Shown: positions 45,116-57,460, counted from the stretch's first letter. The stretch is 64,000 nucleotides of DNA from Microvelia longipes (GCA_018340805.1 JACMZG010001870.1:17376009-17440008); one strand, 5' to 3'. Notes: a model not told the origin generated them from the letters alone. Numbers and translations are program-made.

Positions 45116-45435
45116 ATTTATCGAAATTAACTGTAACTTGTATATATCTCTCGGAAGATTCGCTAAAAGATAACATTAGAAGAAAATTAATGAGCAGGAA
45201 ATGACAATGAAGACCTGCTTTTCTTATGCTTGATTAGATGGAGTGAAAACTCAAATTTTTTGTATCTTAGTTGTTTTTCTTTAAATACAGAAAATAATGT
45301 TAATTAAATTAATAAAGTTAATTTAATTATTTGGTATTATTCGTTTGAATTTATATTCCATACAATTAAGGAATATTATGGATGATGGATGTCATATTCT
45401 TTAGTAAATTATTACTGTGGTATAAGATATAAATA

Positions 45436-46103
45436 TACAGGATGTTAAATTTCAAATACATCACCGTGATTACCGCAACTTCGTGTGGAGCTATCGCGAT
45501 AAAATGGGTATCTTTTCCCACTAAGTTAACCACTGTAAGTCCAAATACTCAATTTGTTTGACAACCGTCTGGCATATATGGTAATCTGATTGCCAAAATG
45601 TATTTTTTACGGTAACTTTAAAAAGTTATATAGGAGCATACCATTATATGGATTATTTCCGAAACTGTGTCATATACTGAACTCCGGTAATTTTTACCTG
45701 ATCTATTGTTTGGCATACATGAGGACTATTACCTATTGATAATTAAAAATAAGCTTACTGGTACACCAGAGTTCATCACTTCTTACTACATTATATGGAA
45801 AAAATAAAGGTCTGGCGAAAATTACCAGAATTGAGCTATATAGGTATCAAATTGTTCAGGATATGACTCACTTTCAGAAATGATCCTTACAATGGTACGC
45901 TCCAATATAACTTCTTACAGTTACCGTAGAAAAATACGCTTTGGTAATAATTTTACCATACACAACAGACGATTACCAAACAAAATAATTAGGTATTTAT
46001 ACTCCCAGTGGTCCATGAGAGGGGATAGATACCAATTTTATTGCTATAGCTCCGTACGGAGCTGAGTAATGAGGATGATGTTTTTGAAATGTACCAGCCA
46101 GTA
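45436..46103. mobile_element. RepH copy 2, uninterrupted
   Basis: Ends TACAGGATGTTAAATTTCAA and (mirrored, diverged) TTGAAATGTACCAGCCAGTA lie against TA on both sides (45434-45435 and 46104-46105), a candidate TA target duplication as in Tc1/mariner-type MITEs. Arms of about 310 bases mirror each other around 45750-45780. The junction that RepA splits at 20.15 kb is intact here (ataattaaaaataagctt at about 45737). Confidence 0.85.
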
Positions 46104-46104
46104 T

Positions 46105-46335
46105 ATTTTCCTTGCCTAAACCTAGCCTATTCCTTAAGGAAACCTTAAGGCCCCTCCTTAAGAAAGGAGATTCTCCTTGCCTAAACCTAATCTATTCCTT
46201 AAGGAAACCTTAAGGCCCCTCCTTAAGGAAGGATATTCTCCTTACTCAAACCTAAACTATTCTTTAAGGAAAGCTTAAGCCCTTTTTAAGGAAAGGAATT
46301 TTTCTTGCCTAAACCTAACCTTTTCCTACACCTAT
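46105..46335. repeat. minisatellite, about 67-bp units with CCTTAAGG palindromes
   Basis: Three full units and a partial one: tccttgcctaaacctaatct, attccttaaggaaacctt, aaggcccctccttaaggaag. Each unit has multiple CTTAAG palindromes. It starts right at the end of RepH. Confidence 0.85.
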
Positions 46336-46973
46336 ATAACCTATATAATAAACTTCCGATTGTAGTTTTTTGGTGGTTACCTAAATATCTTTTGAATTGT
46401 CATCTCTATAAATGTGCTTTATATAATCATAGAAATATAGCAGATAAAAGAACTTGATAACCAACTTTTCAAAAAAAATGATTTTTAGATTATTTTATCC
46501 AAACTTTTTGTGTAAATCATTTAATAATTACTCTGTATTTTTCTTTATAATATTTTATTAATACCTAAACCATGATCTATTTATTTTAAAATTTATATAT
46601 ATTTTTGTTATTATAAAATAATAATTTATAAAAAAAATTTAAAATAAATTAGATCAAGACTTTCTTTAGGGAACGTTCATAACTAACAGAAAATGACATT
46701 TATTAGTAAAGAATATTTAAAAGCAATATAAAAATAATAATACACAGGAAACAGATCTGTAAAAAACATATTCTGACTTTTTATTCTTTGTTTATTTTTA
46801 CCCTGTTCTTTTTATTTTATTCTTTTGTGTCAGCATGGTTAGTTCTGTCTTTTGTTTTACGTTACAAAACAAAAGATTTAGAATGATGTCACTGTTCGTT
46901 TCATTTATAAAAAAAATTGTCAATAATTTGATAACATTAGCGTTTTAGCGAATTTTCATGAGAAAAGGACTTA
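46336..46973. other. unannotated AT-rich DNA
   Basis: No gene. ttttagcgaattttcatgag at about 46943 is one of the recurring gcgaatttt words of this window and lies just left of the mariner. Confidence 0.5.
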
Positions 46974-47927
46974 CGAGGTGTGTTCAAAAAGTATCGCGAA
47001 TTTTGTGTTTTTTCAAAAATTATTTATTTATTCATGAATATCTATTTTGTCCCCTTCAAAGTAATCCCCATGAGATATTATACACTTGTGCCAACGGTTT
47101 TTCCAATCTTCGAAGCACTTAAAAAAATCTTTTTTTTTTTATCTTGTTCAGCTCCTCCTTCGATGCAGTCTTTATCTCGTCAAGCGTAGCATAATGTCGT
47201 CCTTTCATGGGCCTCTTCAGTTTAGGGAACAAGAAAAAGTCACAGGGGGCCCCAGATCTAGGGAATACGGTGGCTGCGGCATCATTAGTGTGTTGTTTTT
47301 GGCCAAAAAGTCGCGCAGCAACGATGTGTGAGCAGGGGCGTTATCGTGGTGCAAAAGCCAATTTTTGTTCTTCCACAAATCCGGTCGTTTCTGGCGGATT
47401 GCTACGCGCAAATTGCGCATAACTTGCAGGTGATATTCCTTATTGACCGTTCTACCCTGTGGCTAGAACTCATGATGCACCACGCCCCTGCAATCGAAGA
47501 AAACTGTCAGCAAAACTTTTACATTCGACCGAACTTGGCGCGCTTTTTTTGGTCTTGGTTCGTGCTGCAGCTCCATTGAGATGAAGCTTCTTGGCCTTCT
47601 GAGAACATTTTGTTCCACCGATAAACGTTGCTTCGGTCCAAGGTAGCTTCTCCGTGCCACAGTCAACATTCGGAATGCATCCGCGCACCTAATTTCATTT
47701 TTTACACAAAATTACACGTTCTTTGATCCATTTTTTTGAATAGGTAAAAATCGAAGACGATCCAAAACACGTGCAGCTGTCAACAATTAAGTGAACATTC
47801 AAAATGGCCGAGGTTGTCGGCATAAGTGAGAGACATGAGTACCAACATAACGCCTCAAAAAAATTGAAATTCGAATATACGTAACCCGCGAAAATTCAAA
47901 ATTCGCGATACTTTTGAACACACCTCG
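46974..47927 (-). mobile_element. mariner-family transposon, internally deleted
   Basis: CGAGGTGTGTTCAAAAAGTA at the left end (continuing tcgcgaatttt) is mirrored at the right end with one length difference in the A-run. TA lies immediately outside both ends (46972-46973, 47928-47929), the Tc1/mariner target duplication. At 954 bp it is shorter than the usual 1.3 kb. Its transposase is on the minus strand and broken. Confidence 0.95.
47028..47731 (-). pseudogene. mariner transposase, frameshifted and internally deleted
   Basis: From the minus-strand ATG at 47731 (MDQRTCNFV), shifting frames give ADAFRMLTVA and GEATLDRSNVYRW, the helix-turn-helix region, with FSEG after it. A long stretch of the middle is missing. 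VMRNLRVAIRQKRPDLWKN and LLHHDNAPAHTS then mark the second catalytic aspartate. A further frame is needed to reach the third aspartate (PCDFF), about 33-34 residues on, which fits the mariner D,D34D type. It ends near GDYFEGDKID at 47030. Frameshifts (one just before the last aspartate) and internal stops abolish activity. Confidence 0.85.
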
Positions 47928-48213
47928 TATATGAGGTAGTTCAGATAACGAAAGTGGAGAGAACGATACTGGTCAGCCAGTTGATTCTGAAGTAAGTTCC
48001 TGATGCAACGCATTTCTAGTCTTAAAATGTCAAAAACATGTAAAAGAATAAAGAAGTTTCTAAAAATCCAGTTTATGAGATTCAAATCTGATATTCCCGG
48101 ATTTTAATTGTATATCTCAAAAGGCTGTCTAGGCTAAAGTTTTAATACTCTGAATATCTTCGGTTCAGTACCATCTTGGGGTTTTAGCTTTGGTTTTAGA
48201 TTGGTGGACGCGT

Positions 48214-48272
<59 letters not shown>
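47928..48272. other. unannotated DNA ending in (TA)n
   Basis: No gene. (TA)n at 48211-48274. Confidence 0.5.
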
Positions 48273-48276
<4 letters not shown>

Positions 48277-48490
48277 CGTATAAAAACCTCATAACTCTTA
48301 ATTAAGGACCTAAATTTTACTGCTCTTTTAAGGATTAGTTTTTCGGAAAAGTTCTTGGTGTAGCTGTAAGGAAAATCCGATTGGAGGCTAAAAGGAATAA
48401 ACTATATTATTGATTGCTATAAATAATAATTAAAAAAATTTCATACTTATTTATTTCATTTCATACAAGATTTAAAAAAATAGTAGCTAT
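48273..48490 (+). repeat. RepN copy 1
   Basis: acgtataaaaacctcataac, tcttaattaaggacctaa, aaagttcttggtgtagctgt and aaaatccgattggaggct recur at 55188-55390 with about 95 percent or better identity. Both copies follow a (TA)n array. It may be the 3' part of a mobile repeat associated with TA arrays, or a segmental duplication. Confidence 0.85.
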
Positions 48491-48659
48491 GATAAAAACT
48501 ATAATGATGAAGTATTGATTGATGATCGATGAGTTGTTTTTTTATTCTTCAATACACGTCAGTACCCAGTATCTCCGGCATAATAGTTTATCTATAATAA
48601 AGATATTGATGTTTAACACAGCCTAAAATATCACTAAATAAAAAAAAAATAAAAAAATC

Positions 48660-48860
48660 CTTTTACTTTTATAGCAATATTACATAGTTTTTACTAAAAG
48701 TCTGAGAACGGAATTTCAACTAAACTATTCGCTTTACGTGTTTAGTATGCCTGAAACGATAAGTTGTCTGTTTGTATGTGTGTGTGTTATCATCGTTGCT
48801 TTTAGCGTGTTTATGCTATTAGAGACTTATAATTTCGGCAAAAGTGTATTCTTTTTTACC
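48660..48860 (+). mobile_element. RepA head-like fragment
   Basis: A gtatgcctgaaacgataagt segment, a (GT)n tract (48772-48788), ttatcatcgttgcttttagc and agagacttataatttcggca resemble, in order, the RepA head blocks (cctgaaac, (GT)n, agctcc, gagagttgaaac). Diverged; tentative. Confidence 0.45.
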
Positions 48861-48889
48861 ATAAATAATTATTGTAAAAAGGATTTTCA

Positions 48890-49625
48890 GGTCCTGGAGC
48901 CGGACCTGAAAAAATGTGACTCATTTTGTACTACTTCAAACCAAATTTGAAGTATGTTGAAAATAGTTGAAAATATGTCTTAAATTATAAAGTGAAAACA
49001 TAGTCTGTCTATCCAGAGCAGATCCATTCATATGATTGCGTATGCTTAACAGTTTAGAAAATGGCACAAAATTTAGTTTTCTTGGAGTAAGTGGTTCCCT
49101 GTTGGTCGTGTGCAAAACATGTAAATATTTATAAAGCTGATTTAATTGCCTATAAAACGAGTTTTTAATCATCAAAATTGGATGACTACAACCAAAGTTA
49201 AGGATCATTAAAAAAAAAAGGTTAATTTATGGAGTCAGCGAATTTTCTTGAAAAACTATTGGCTTCTTTTTGTCATTTAACAAATAGCATAACTTTAGTA
49301 GTAGTAATCCGATTTTGATGAAAAAACGCTCAATTTATTAGACATTTTATCAGCTTTAAAAAATTTAATTTTCATTTTTTGTACACGACCCACAGGGAAC
49401 CAAACCTGAAAAAATGTGACTCATTTTGTACTATACTTCAAACTATACCAACCACTTATATAGCAAGAAAACTGGAATTTTTGCGATTTTCTAATGTGTT
49501 GAGCGAGCTAATTCAAATAAAGGGCTCCACTAAGGATAGACAGACTATGATTTTTCCTTAATAATTTAAGGTATATTTTCAGAAAAATTTGGTTTGAAGT
49601 AGTACAAAATAAGTAACATTTTTAA
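48890..49625. mobile_element. RepF copy 1, rearranged
   Basis: Left end gagccggacctgaaaaaatg, tgactcattttgtactactt and a tctatccagagcagatccat block; right end mirrored (ggtttgaagtagtacaaaat, aagtaacatttttaagcc). cctgaaaaaatgtgactcat recurs internally at about 49407, so part of the left end is duplicated. The order matches the 56.8-kb copy otherwise. Confidence 0.75.
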
Positions 49626-50338
49626 GCCAAGATTAATTTAAAAAAAATTTAAAAACAGAATAAATATGTAAAGGCAAAAATGTTTTAAAATCGTATTTTA
49701 TTTTGAAGCAACAAGTTGCAACTGATGTTTATTTTATACTTGTAGATAAATTTGTTTAAAAAAAACAAGATAAACTTATTTTTACATTTGTGAAATGAAA
49801 ACTTAAGAAATTAAACAATAATCTAATTTACATAAATGTCGCCTCTTTTACATTTTTGTACGACTAACTACTTGGTAAACAAAGAACAAAATATTAACAG
49901 AATATTTAAAAGTCAATGGCGTGTACAAAAAAGCTCGCCTTCGACTGCGCCATTATTACTCGAAATCCATTGTTTACTTTTTTGAAAAAACCACAATTGT
50001 AATGCTTTCCTAGACTATTGGGTAATTTTCGTACATTTTTCAAAATATGGCTGTTTTCCGTTAAATTGTTTCTATTGTGATATTGTCAGGTGTTTATGGA
50101 ATAAAAAAGTTTGCATATCTATTGAATATTTAAATAATAAAAGCTTTGTCCAAACCATGTGTTTTCATCGGTAAATTAAAATAATTTAAAGATACCATTT
50201 TGTATACAATAGTGACAAAATAAATTTGTATATGGTATATAACAAGCTGTTGTAACATAGTAGGTATATGCAATAGATTAAAAGATAGAATTAACCTTAT
50301 ACATTACAATTGAAGAAGAGATCAAATCAAAGAGATAT
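49626..50338. other. unannotated AT-rich DNA
   Basis: No gene or shared repeat was recognised. Confidence 0.5.
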
Positions 50339-51538
50339 ACAGGGTGTTTCATATAAAGTGTCCACCAGAAAAGGAGGTGATAGTACTCCTCAAAAGGAAC
50401 AAAAAATGTCCTATAATATAAACCCCGATCTCCAACCGTTTTCCCACAAGGTTAAATTTAATATTTCAAAAAAATATTTGACCTCACATAAAATTGTTAA
50501 TAGGGATTTAACTATTCAAGCTAGAAAGGCGAAATTGGTATCATTAGAAAGCTGAGTAAATTTCCTAAAGGACAAACTACTAACTATGTCAAATATTTTG
50601 GAACTACTGCCCAAAATTTTGCATGAAACATGATTTTTTTAAAAAAAAATGAATTTTATGGAATTTTTGTAGTAGGGCATTAGAGGAAGTAAGAGATGAG
50701 CAAAAGTTCAGCCAAGAACGGAAAAAACTTCTCTTATGACTGACCTTTAAGAAAATGTAAATATTTTCATACATTCAATAGTCAAAAATGTAAGCTATTG
50801 TTGCTAGAAGTTGCAAAAACTGATCATTTTTGTCGTATAAAAGTGAAAATAATGTGTTATTTTAATAAAATATTTTATTTTCGAAAATAATTTAATAATA
50901 CGATTTTTAGACTCTAGAAGGTAAAATAAACCTATTTTATCTTACACATTTTTCTCTAAAACCACTCTTTTCCCTTGCTTTTGAGATTTTAATTATTTTA
51001 TGTACCATGTAATTAACATTGTAGACATATGCAAAAATGCCAAAAAATATCAGTTTTTGCAACTTCTAGGAAGAATGGCTTAAAATTTTGACTATTGAAT
51101 GTATAAAATTATTTAATTTTTCTTAAAGGGCAATCATAAAAGAAGTTTTTCCGTTCTTGGCTGAACTTTTGCTCATCTCTTACTTCCTCTAATGCCCTAC
51201 TACAAAAATCCTAAAATTCATTTTTTTAAAAAAATCATGTTTCATGCAAAAATCATGTTTTGGGCAGTAGTTCCAAAATATTTGACATAGTTAGTAGTTT
51301 GTCCTTTAGGAAATTTACTCAGCTTTCTAATGATACCAATTTTGCCTTTCTAGCTTGAATAGTTAAATCCCTATTAACAATTTTATGATGTGAGGTCAAA
51401 TATTTTTTTGAAATATTAAATTTGACCTTGTGGGAAAACGGTTGGAGATCGGGGTTTATATTATAGGACATTTTTTGTTCCTTTTGAGGAGTACTATCAC
51501 CTCCTTTTCTGGTGGACACTTTATATGAAACACCCTGT
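50339..51538. mobile_element. RepG, 1.2-kb palindromic element
   Basis: ACAGGGTGTTTCATATAAAG is mirrored by CTTTATATGAAACACCCTGT. The arms are each about 500 bases and match closely (same artefactual peptide, ending ARKAKLVSLES, on both strands), with a short centre near 50850-51040. TATA-rich flanks allow a TA target duplication, as in Tc1/mariner-derived foldback elements. No transposase. Confidence 0.85.
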
Positions 51539-52454
51539 ATATATTATATATTTTTAGAGAGTCCATCTTACCTCAATACATTAAAAGGTGGCTTGAAACA
51601 TCTTTTTGGGGCTTTTAGAAGTTTTGAGTAACCCCATTGAAACATTCTCTTATAGTGCGTCAAGGTTATAATAAATCAAACGTTGTTGGCTCGTCTCTGA
51701 TTTTTTGTTTTGTTTTGTATTTTAAACATTCTTTACTGTAATCGTGTTGATTTGATTATATTATTAGTCCAAGGTAGTGTGGTTAATTCTCTATTCAGAT
51801 AATATCTCTATTAATAAAACAGATAAATCTATATTTTGAGAAGAATATTTAGTAGCTCATATAAACCATTAATGATACATAACCATTATCATCTATTTGT
51901 TTTGAGTGTATACTGCTACTAGATACGGAAACTAAAATTATATAAGCTCACATTTTCTTTTCAATTCCCTAAAAACCCTATAAGTTTATTCGTCAATCTA
52001 AAGTTCCGAATTCGCTAAGTATTCAAAATTTGGTAACATTAAGTTTTCATTGGTACATCGACTAAGAATCATTAAGTTTGTAATTTATGTTAATTTTAAC
52101 TTATGTTTACCGTTTACCTATATAGTTAGCTCGTAATACTTAAAAAATATTATTATATATTAAAAGTAATGATATAAATATATAAATGTATACAAATGTA
52201 AACATAATAAATATATAAATGTAAATTGTAAAATATGAATATATAAAAATAAATAATATTAAACATTTATTTTATTATCATAAACTTTTTTACTTAAAAA
52301 AGTTATTATAAGTTATTATCAAAAACTATTACTAATATATTATTTTAGGTATTTATTTAGATAAAGTAATTTTATTCGGTATTGGTTACGATTTTATCGT
52401 TTGACATGTATACCTTTGTGTGTATTAGCGTTGTATTACACACTAATTGTTTAC
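51539..52454. other. RepJ copy 2 and unannotated flanks
   Basis: 51556-51790 shares agagtcc, aaccccattgaaaca, aaggttataataa, ttttgttttgtattttaaac and agtccaaggtagtgtggtta with 17880-18115. The rest is AT-rich without features. Confidence 0.6.
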
Positions 52455-52905
52455 CAGGGTTCTCCAAACTTTTTTGTTTGAGTACTTCTTAAAGTAGACC
52501 AAAACATTTGCGGACCCTCCCCCCTTTCTTTGCCCTATTTTAATTATTTCTAGTTATTGAGTACTCTTATTTTTAGTATGTTTTGAGAGCATTTTCACAT
52601 TAAATAACAAATCGCATTTAAAGAGCACGACAGTATGTAGACTAAACCGATATCAAAGTAAAGTATTAATTATCACAATTGAGTTGTTTGCTGATAAGAA
52701 TTAAAGAAGTAACAAAAGGAATGTTCATATCTTAGTTATATTACATCTTGTAATAATGCAGCTTTGATTTAGGGGTTCTTTGATCCCTTTAAACATTTTT
52801 TTTCGAAGTTTTTTAATATTATATTAATATTTGTTAATATATTTTAACATATTTTTAGCGTACCCCCTCATAGGTTCTCGCGTACCCCACTTTGGAAGAC
52901 CCCTG
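52455..52905. mobile_element. hAT-type non-autonomous element
   Basis: Left end CAGGGTTCTCCAAACTTTTT and right end ttggaagacccctg are the common CAGGGGT...ACCCCTG ends of hAT elements. gtacttcttaaagtagacc, cggaccctccccc and gcgtaccccctcat inside also match the usual subterminal wording. gttta occurs on both flanks but a full 8-bp duplication is not clear. No transposase in 451 bp. Confidence 0.75.
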
Positions 52906-54150
52906 GTTTAGAGTCAGTGCTATATTGTGCAGAAAATAATACAAAGCCGCATCAGGAGATAGGCTCAAATGTGACTCAGACTTAGTGGTAAAACTTTGTA
53001 ATGTGTTGCCACAAATATGGCCACAATATTTATCGAAGTTTCACGATCTATCTTAAGGGTGACTAATAAGACCTGTTGCGTCGTGGATATTTTTTTTATT
53101 TCGAAAAGTGAAATATGAGATCCAAAACATATTATTAAAACCTGGAAGGAAATAGACTGCATAATGCGTGTTTCATCCATAATGTTCATTTCTCCGCGAC
53201 ATTAAAGAAACAAAATAATTTTAGGGAACTCAAAAAATTAATCCAGACAGCACAACATTAAGAGCCAAAATTGACCAATGGAATTAATTTAATACGAATG
53301 CAACTAATTTATTGGTTAACATTTTTGACTTTCTTCGTATTTGTGGAATGAATCGCTTCCATAAATTATTCAATACCGATAAAACAATTATAATTTTATT
53401 TTTTAACATTAATTTGCCTTCTGAAGTTAAAACTGTTTGTACTTTTAACTGTTTTTTTGTATGAAATTATTTTTTAACAAAATTATTTAATAGCACGAAC
53501 ATTACAGAAAAAACTTTTAACGAAAAAATAAGTTTGACTTAGAACTTCTTATTGTTTAAAACTACTAATTATCTTATTAGTGGTCTAAAACGTACGTTAG
53601 GGCTAAGTTAATGAATTAAGTCCCAATGCTAACAACCCTATTTTATATTAACTCTAAACTTCTGGCTTGAGTTAATGATAGGTCTTAATTCTTAGCTCTT
53701 TTGTTTAGTTAATTTTTTGGTAACCGCAGTCTATTTTTGGCAGAAGTTCATTGAGTATTTATGATTATTTAATGGCAACACTGGGCACGCAAGGCTGCCA
53801 CGCTTATTATTTTTTTAATTTATAAGCATTAATTAAGAAAGTAAGGGTTAATTATTGTATAAGAGTGGAAGTTTTTGTTTTTTTTAATTGGTATAGAAGT
53901 CTGGTTTTTTGGCAAGTATAAATATATATAGTAATGCAAAACTATTTCGTACTGGTTGACTGTATATTTGTGTTTAAAATAATTTGTATTTTACAAAAAT
54001 AATAATACCTGTATTTTAGATAGGGCTACAATTCTGAATAATTGTAATAAAAAATGAATTTTTGATTTTTGTTAAAATTGCTATAGTCTATAAACTTTTT
54101 TCAGTTTAGTGTGTTTTTATAGTGTCTGTTAATAGCTCATATGGCATCTT
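52906..54150. other. unannotated AT-rich DNA
   Basis: No gene was recognised; the minus frame 52965-53189 has no motif. A ggcaacac...gctgccac pair at 53774-53800 is a short imperfect inverted repeat. Confidence 0.45.
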
Positions 54151-54250
54151 TTGTTTGAAGAAATATACACGAGTTTTTGGCCACTTGAGGCCGCCTTACT
54201 GCTACATGCGATGGTTGCCCTGTACCTGTTTGACTTATTAGCGGCATTCT
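54151..54250 (+). other. GC-richer open stretch, possible coding remnant
   Basis: About 33 codons read WPLEAALLLHAMVALYLFDL followed by LAAFCRD, a hydrophobic segment of membrane-helix character, and run directly into the RepA end at 54252. Composition differs from the surroundings. It could be a fragment of a coding exon or of another repeat. There is no splice signal or family match. Confidence 0.2.
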
Positions 54251-54251
54251 G

Positions 54252-54790
54252 CCGCGATAAAAAATCGGGTACGGGGTACCATGAAATTGTTCCTCATCAC
54301 ATCGGCTTTGCTACAGTCGACCTCTCTACTTAGCATTCGCTTAGCTCGTCCTCAAAATATTCTATTTGTGAAATTTATACTGCCACAAGTCTTAGGACTG
54401 ACTTGAAGTGAGCAGTCAACCATCTCCTGAACTCAAATCATTCAATAAAAATCTATTAATGCTGAGGGTAAGATGAAACTTAACACATATTTGGGTCTTG
54501 TATATCAAACCGTATGACACTATTTTCCGGGCTTTATGAATTTCCGTAATTTTTGTTGTCATTATTGCGTGTTAATGACGTCATAAAAAATATTTTTCGG
54601 ATAGCATAAATATACCTTATATAAGATTGATTTTTTACGAAGTTCAACTCAATAGCATTAATAAAATAGGAGCTACGATGATAACAGACACACACACTTA
54701 CATATAAACGACTTTGTAAAAAACCACTTGGGAGGTCTTAAAAACACCTGAAACTGAGAATGACGGTGTCATCCTAACACAATATCTTTC
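54252..54790 (-). mobile_element. RepA copy 7 (5S-like segment missing)
   Basis: The RepA end ataaaaaatcgggtacgggg is followed by catcacatcggctttg, attcgcttagctcgtcctc, gctgagggtaagatgaaact, ccgggctttatgaatttcc, atgacgtcat, aggagctacgatgataacag, a (CA)n tract and cttgggaggtcttaaaaaca. The block where the 5S-like sequence belongs (near 54400-54440) is deleted or unrecognisable. Confidence 0.8.
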
Positions 54791-54936
54791 CCATATATTA
54801 CAATATAAAAGAAAACACGTGATTTGTTGACATAAAGTTGTATGTGTCAAAGAATAAAATCAGAACTAATGCTGATAGTAACATTTAACTTCGTATGTGT
54901 GTTAAATATTAATTGTAGTAAATGTGTATCAAATTT

Positions 54937-55155
<219 letters not shown>

Positions 55156-55187
55156 TGTGTTGTGAATTACAAATAGCAATTATAACC

Positions 55188-55390
55188 CATACGTATAAAA
55201 ACCTCATAACTCTTAATTAAGGACCTAATTTTTACTGCTCTTTTAAGGATTAGTTTCGGAAAAGTTCTTGGTGTAGCTGTAAGAAAAATCCGATTGGAGG
55301 CTAAAAGGAATAAACTATATTATGATTGCTATAAATAATAATTCAAATAATTTCATACAAGATTAAAAAAAATAGTAGCTATGAAAATTC
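55188..55390 (+). repeat. RepN copy 2
   Basis: Near-identical to 48273-48490 from acgtataaaaacctcataac to ttaaaaaaaatagtagctat. Differences are small indels (taattcaaataatttc versus taattaaaaaaatttc, and a missing t in tattatgatt). Confidence 0.85.
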
Positions 55391-55414
55391 ATATATATAA
55401 CATTAATATATAGA

Positions 55415-55555
<141 letters not shown>

Positions 55556-56464
55556 TATTGAAAAACTAGTTTTTTCAGTGTATATTCTTAAAATTTATTA
55601 CTATAAATTACTTTGTGACATCAAAGTCGCATAATAACAATCGCTTTTTTAAAATTATGCGACTGGTCAATTTTAAAATTTGTCATAATTCGAATCTAAA
55701 CCCCGCTTTAGGAGGCCATTTCGTATTCTTTTAAAAACAAATTTTTATTTCACATTAATTTGTGATGCTTATTAAACTAATTCGACGTTTTAAACTAATT
55801 AAAAAAGATAATATCATAAGTAGTAGCTTTTCAGCTTAATGTCCTCCGTTCAATTTTCGTTAATAACTCTAAATACCAGTATGTACATTGCAATATCTAA
55901 ATATAATGAACTGAGTATATAAGCTTCAATAACATATATTTATTTAGTCATTACGAGTTAGTCATATGTGATCATATTTCATCTTAGTCGTTACTCTATT
56001 AATAAATAACTTTAATGGTTTGTAAATATTATTAAATAACTATTATCTATATAATGCAAACCACATAATACATAGTTAATAACGCATTAGGGTAGCATTA
56101 TCAATTGCTTTGTGTAACCTTTATAATATTATTTTATTTAATGGAAATTATCCTCATAACAATGCAAGGTTATTTTGTCATAAAATTCCTCATATTATTA
56201 CATTATGATAAAACAATAAACTAGATAAAACAAGAAAATAAATAAATTCAATTATTATGTATGTGTATAATATTTGACATAATGCCAATTTTTTGCACCA
56301 ATCTTGTGGATTGTTTTTTTTTTGAAGGCATGTGGCGTGGTTTGGTATGAGTTTTTATGTGTCATAAGTATTAATTTCATACCTTCAAAAATAATTAGAA
56401 TATTGAAATTAAGTGAAACAAGAAAATAATTTTAATGCTTCTTAAAATTCAAGGATTTAATCAT
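55556..56464. other. unannotated AT-rich DNA
   Basis: No gene or shared repeat was recognised. Confidence 0.5.
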
Positions 56465-56685
56465 CGTCATCCCCTTCAATGAAGGGGATGACGCGATAAG
56501 TTAATGTGCCTTGTAAGAAAATGACCCCGTTGAGGATAAAAATAGAGAAGAATCCATTATACAAAATATGTGTCAAAAACAAACTGACATGCCTTGGTAT
56601 AAACTGCGCATGGTTGCAATTATTGCATCAAGTGCGCAGGTCTTAAATTTTGAAGCAAATTTACCTTTCGATACAATGTGTCCTA
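56465..56685 (+). mobile_element. RepL fragment with head-to-head ends
   Basis: CGTCATCCCCTTCA and TGAAGGGGATGACG (56465-56493) form an inverted pair with one base between, as if two RepL ends met. Then gaccccgttgaggat, agagaagaatcca, actgcgcatggttgc, aagtgcgcaggtcttaa and gcaaatttacctt follow in RepL order. Confidence 0.75.
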
Positions 56686-56816
56686 TTGTAGCGAATGTGT
56701 AATTATACAATGAACGTGTAATTATATTTATACAATGTGTAAACAAATAGTGAAAAGTAAAATACTCTGTTTAGCTTGTTGCCATCTCGTGTCTTAATTC
56801 TATTTCACTAAAAATA

Positions 56817-57460
56817 TAGTCCAAGAGCCAGACCTGAAAAAATGTGACTCATTTTGTACTACTTAAAACCAAATATTTCTGAATATATAACTTAAATTGT
56901 GAAGAAAAAACTTAGTCAGCCTATCCAGAGTGGAGCCTTTCATTTGATTGTGCATACTCAAAATTTTATAAAATTGCACTATTTTCAGTTTTCTTAATAT
57001 AAGTGGTTTTCTGGGGGTCGTGTGCAAAACATAAAGAGAACATTTTTTGAAGGTGATTGTCTTTAAAACAGAAAACTGTCAGAAAACTGACAGAAAATTG
57101 TCTATAAAATGAGTGTTAAATCATCAAAATCGGATGACTACAACCAAAGTTAGTCATAACTTTAACACCAAAAAAATGGTTAATTTATGCAAAATCAGCA
57201 AATTAATTTGAAAAAATATTTGCTTTTTACGCATTTTTTTGGTCATTTAACAAACGTCATAACTTTAGTTGTAGTTACTTATTGCAAGAAATATGTAATT
57301 TGTGCGATTTTTCAATATTTTGAGCGAGCGCATTCATATGAAGGGCTTCACTCTGGATAAGCAGACTATGCTTTTCTTTTATAATTTAAGGTTTATTTTC
57401 AAAAATTTGGTTTGAAGTAGTACAAAATGAGTGACATATTTAGGCCTGGCTCTTGGGCTA
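56817..57460. mobile_element. RepF copy 2, inverted-repeat element
   Basis: TAGTCCAAGAGCCAGACCTG is mirrored by aggcctggctcttgggcta. ata lies on both sides (56814-56816, 57461-57463), a candidate 3-bp target duplication as in PIF/Harbinger elements. Arms continue through tgactcattttgtactactt / aagtagtacaaaatgagtga and tatccagagtggagcc / gggcttcactctggata. No coding frame. Confidence 0.8.

Noticed and set aside
47086..47688. Several overlapping frames on both strands within the mariner
   Set aside because: Only the minus-strand pieces carry transposase motifs; plus-strand frames are shadows, and 47463-47669 and 47470-47688 are shifted views of the same broken gene.
50310..51519. Matching 66-81 residue peptides on both strands
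   Set aside because: Again the two arms of a palindromic element (RepG); no transposase motif or codon signal.
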